DNA of 64,000 bases from Luscinia megarhynchos (lineage: Eukaryota > Chordata > Aves > Passeriformes > Turdidae), in assembly GCA_034336665.1 (NCBI GenBank), contig CM067589.1, positions 3,191,290 to 3,255,289 of the forward strand, read 5' to 3'. The position numbers and the translations under genes were made by a program. The notes beneath the pieces were generated by a model that was not told the DNA's origin, did no database searches, and saw only the letters and a list, made by a program, of their open reading frames with translations. This document shows, piece by piece, positions 60,901 to 64,000 of this stretch; positions within the stretch are counted from its first letter, which is position 1; each line of letters begins with the position of its first letter.

Positions 60901-63900
60901 GCTTTTCTTAACATATCCAGGGATGGTGACTCCAGCACCTCCCTGGGCAGATCATTCCAGTGCTTTATCACTCTTTCCATAAAAAAATTTTTCCCAATAT
61001 CCAACCTAATTTTCCCTTAACACAGCTTGAGACTGTGTCCTCTGGTTCTGTCAGTGCTGCCTGGTGAAAGAGATCAACCCCAGCTGGCTACAACCACCTT
61101 TCAGGGAGCTGTAGAGAGTGATAAGGTCACCCCTGAGCCTCCTTTTCTCCAGGCTAACACACAGCAAGAAAATAAATTTTCCCTATTCCCGTTTCCTCCT
61201 GATCTCCACAAGCACCTTCCCCCACTGAGGCACCCATTTATTTTATCAAGTCTGTGGTTCAGAGAAGCCAAAAGGACAGAAGCCTCCTCAAACAGGATGG
61301 CTGTGAATGGGGTCTGCATGCAGCTTCCCAGGAAGATTAATGGGGATAAATCCCCACACTCCCTCCTCAGCACAACATGCACTAAGGAATATCAGTATTT
61401 TACATTCCCTCAGACACTCACCTGGCCACAGACTGTGCCTCGGGGTACCGGCCCAGCAGCGCCAAACACTCGGCCTTGAGGATTTTGAACCGGTGACACG
61501 CAGGAGCAAACTCCAAAGCACGATCCATGCAAAACACAGCCTGGGGAGGGAGAAACCACAGTGAGCACAGCAAAGAGCCAAGGGCCTGGTCTGAACAGCT
61601 GCTTCATGCCTGAGATTTGTGTTTGACCAGGAAGGCGAGTGTGCAGACACCCACCTCCACTGCTGCTGGAGAAACATTTCACTGGAAAATTTTCCTCATA
61701 TGCAGGCTGTGCCTTTCAAAGGGATTTGTGTGCCAAAGTCTGAGGCATCTGCTGGATTACTGCAACAGAGCACTACACAAGACTCAAGGGGCACCTGTAG
61801 GAGGTCCATCCCTCTAACTCTTCTAAACTGTAAGCCCTAAAGAAAGGGCCAAGAAGGACAATCCTGCCCCTGTTTCCTTCATATAATGACATGTGGGAGG
61901 GACAGAAATTCAATAGATTGAGACAGTTCGGACTGCACAAAACACAAAAAAGTACAGTGCAAGGGCTGATCTTCCACTGGCCTGACAGCCATGGGCAGGG
62001 TGAGCTAATGGGTCTTTTCCATCCCTGCACTCTGGTGGGGACATCTGTGCAAGAACGGGGCATTGTTCCCCAAGGTTCATCTGCTCCTCAGCCCGTGACA
62101 TCACGGGGCCCTGCTGTGGGAAGCACTGTGCTCCAGAGCCAAGGGCTCCTGGGTGAGGCAGGAGCAGCTCTCCAGAAACAAAGATCACGTTTTCAGCCTC
62201 CTCAGTGAAGTGGGACTGGGGAAGTGAGGGACAGATGCAGATGCCCATGATGTGCAATACAGGCAGGGCAATTCCTACACAGGAAATTCAGATTGATCAC
62301 ACATCCCATTTGCTCCTCAGAAACAAGTGATACAAAGCTGGGATCTACACTTGCAAAATCCTGAGCTTAGCCTAAGAGTGACCTAAGCTCAATGTACTGG
62401 ACAATCTCTTTTCTGAGACAAATCTGAGCCTTACATGCATCCACTGCACAGAAACAATTGCATGAGAAGTGCTTGGTGCCTTTCAGATTTCATGCTGTCA
62501 TTTCTTGTTCTATCAGGTCAGTACCAGCTGCATCCTGTTACAATCCTTGGGAAGAAAGATTTGGAAGCTGTAAGGAGAATGCCCCATGCAGATCTGCATT
62601 CCTCCTTGTACGACCCTTGCTGGCAAATAACCTGCCTTTTTTTTTTTCCTCTTTCAAAGAGTTGAGAAAGAAGAATCCTGGATATGCATTTCAGGAGCAA
62701 AGCACGACGAAATGCTGCTGCTGACAAAATCTGTCTCAAACAGCTCAATCATGACTCCACTCACCCTGCAAAGCAAACAGTGACAGAGGGTTGGCCTGAG
62801 CCAGTCACCTCCTCAGTTGTCATTGGGTCAGTGCACAGGGAGCAGGAGCTCTGCCACTTTCAGAGCTGACACAATTCACCAGCCAGCCCTGCTCCAACAG
62901 AGGTGGCACAGCACCTCCCAAACAGCCAGCAAGGAAATCAGCCACATACCTGCCTGGGCCATGTCAAACACACCAGTTCTTATATAAGACCACACCAGAC
63001 AAGTTAATCTCACCTTCCTGAAATCCCGTTTCTCAAAATCCACTTCAGCTATTTTTTCATACTCAAGTACAGTTGTGGCATTCTTCAGCTGAAAGACAGA
63101 ACACACAAGTGCTGCAGGACAGTCTCTGCTCTGAAATGCCACCAAGCAGCATTTGAGAGCAGCCAATTCCTGAATGTCAGAGCCAAAACTACTGCAGACC
63201 ATGGACCAATAGTGCAGATGATATAAATACTTTCGCCAGCATTAAAATAAATTTGAAATAAAACGACTGAGCTGGGAGTCCAGGAAAATGTACCCTGTGA
63301 AAGAGATACAACATTGGCATCTGCCTTACACTACACTCCATTTCTCCTTCGGCCAGCTCCTCTCCTGAGCATCTACTGGGGATAGTTACATCTGCAGATC
63401 CTCTTACCTCCTGCTGTGCCTGGCTATTCTTATGATCCAGTTCTAAAACTCGTTGAAAGCAGCGGCTGGCAGCCATGGCATTCCCTAGGGAAAGGTGGCA
63501 CTTCCCTTCCCGGAGATGGCCCTGGGAACACAGGTAAAAATGGAGTTGCAAGAGCTGTAACAGGTGCAGACAAGGCACTGAATGAGGAGTCTGAAGCTCT
63601 CCACGTACCCGTACAAAGCTGTCGTCCAACCTGACTGACTGCTGAGCATCCTCCAGCGCTTCTCGGAACCTCCCCAACATCATGAGCGTGGCAGCTCTGT
63701 TCCCATAATAACTGGCATTATTGGGACACGTATCTGGAGACAATGCAAGACTCACTATCAGCATAATGCAGCAGCTGCACAACTTGTGGCACTTAAGAAC
63801 ATTGGCCCTGACTGGCATTATTGATCTGGTGACATTTCCCAAGGTAATTAAAGCAAGCAAGAGGTTTTAACTCAGCATGTGCTGTCAGAAACCCCAGTGG

Positions 63901-64000
63901 TGTGTTTGAAATCAGCAACCAGCTCCAATTTTAGACATGGTATTCAGTAAAGATTGATATTATCAGCTGTTCTCACCTATGGCTTTTGTGTAGTAGTTGA
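54993..64000 (-). CDS. DNAJC7: DNAJC7 (TPR2), TPR and J-domain co-chaperone; N-terminus outside window
   Basis: A cytosolic co-chaperone whose TPR repeats bind HSP70 and HSP90 and whose J domain stimulates HSP70 ATPase, moving clients such as steroid receptors between them. Exons in transcript order: >64000-63977, 63609-63733, 63408-63521, 63014-63088, 61422-61540, 59871-60024, 58970-59134, 57874-57965, 56803-56876, 56320-56466, 55969-56121, 55335-55397, 54993-55030 (TAA 54993-54995). About 447 codons are present; roughly 47 N-terminal residues of the 494-residue family lie beyond the edge. TPR landmarks are [53 protein letters not shown] and [13 protein letters not shown]. The J domain starts [11 protein letters not shown]; its HPD motif is completed across the 56320/56121 junction (HHP|DRHSG). 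The C-terminus is GNFFFQFG as in mammals. All joins keep phase. Confidence 0.96.
57425..57682 (+). mobile_element. CR1 LINE fragment in DNAJC7 intron
   Basis: Sense CR1-like sequence: GTGAGGAAGAATTTCTCCAC, AAACTGGCTGCCCAGGGGGG, and the tail GGTCTTTTCCAACCCAAATG ATTCTAT. It lies between exons 56803-56876 and 57874-57965 and is antisense to DNAJC7. Confidence 0.85.
60055..61165 (-). mobile_element. CR1 LINE copy split by a later insertion
   Basis: Antisense CR1 sequence runs 60055-60125 (ACCGAGTCCAACCCGTGCCC, CCTCAACTAGACCATGGCAG), stops, and resumes at about 60885-61165 (CAGTGCCACATCCAGGCTTT, GGGATGGTGACTCCAGCACC, CTGAGCCTCCTTTTCTCCAG). The two parts are colinear with one CR1 element once the intervening DNA is removed. 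It lies in the DNAJC7 intron between exons 61422-61540 and 59871-60024. Confidence 0.85.
60130..60883 (+). mobile_element. Retroviral LTR-like insertion (solo LTR?)
   Basis: About 750 bp interrupts the CR1 copy. Its layout fits an LTR: a long AT-rich U3-like part, TATA-like TTTATAAG at 60541-60548, and AATAAA at 60786-60791 near the 3' end, followed by a short U5-like part. The motif GGCAG occurs on both sides (60119-60123 and 60884-60888) as a possible target duplication, but TG...CA ends could not be fixed. No retroviral coding sequence is present. The family is not identified. Confidence 0.6.

Noticed and set aside
1..64000. tRNA, rRNA, CRISPR, operon-like or phage features
   Set aside because: None seen. 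The window is ordinary vertebrate nuclear DNA and I found no evidence for a new biological system.

Overview
The window is vertebrate nuclear DNA with multi-exon genes, GT-AG introns, CpG-island promoters and poly(A) signals. The organism is almost certainly a bird. At least seven fragments of the CR1 LINE family (the dominant avian retroposon) lie in introns and flanks, introns are short, and gene density matches an avian microchromosome. A retroviral LTR-like insertion would fit a songbird, but the species cannot be fixed from sequence alone.

Six protein-coding genes sit in the same order and orientation as the human 17q21.2 block KLHL10 - KLHL11 - ACLY - ODAD4 (TTC25) - CNP - DNAJC7. Layout: 1-1940, the 3' exons of KLHL10 (+, all six kelch repeats); 2100-6059, tail-to-tail 3' sequence shared with KLHL11; 6060-8349, KLHL11 (-, two exons, complete); 8350-9060, its CpG promoter and a GC-rich minisatellite; 9455-34060, ACLY (-, 27 coding exons plus a non-coding first exon); 34060-35415, a head-to-head promoter interval; 35416-43997, ODAD4 (+, 12 recognised exons); 44428-48699, CNP (+, 4 exons, complete); 50379-64000, DNAJC7 (-, 12 complete coding exons plus the edge of another; the N-terminus lies beyond the window).

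The genes are not a pathway or operon. They are a conserved neighbourhood of unrelated functions: CUL3 adaptors (KLHL10, KLHL11), cytosolic acetyl-CoA synthesis (ACLY), ciliary outer dynein arm docking (ODAD4), a myelin 2',3'-cyclic nucleotide phosphodiesterase (CNP) and an HSP70/HSP90 co-chaperone (DNAJC7). Exon borders were set by hand from splice signals, reading-frame continuity and recalled mammalian protein sequences. ACLY sums to exactly 1092 codons including stop, CNP to 423 and KLHL11 to 699, so those three models are internally consistent.

I found no previously undescribed biological system. The points most worth checking are a one-base frame discontinuity in ODAD4 exon 5, adjacent RFX X-box motifs just upstream of the ODAD4 start, a GC-AG intron in ACLY, a repeat expansion at the KLHL11 C-terminus, and an LTR-like element nested inside a CR1 copy in a DNAJC7 intron.
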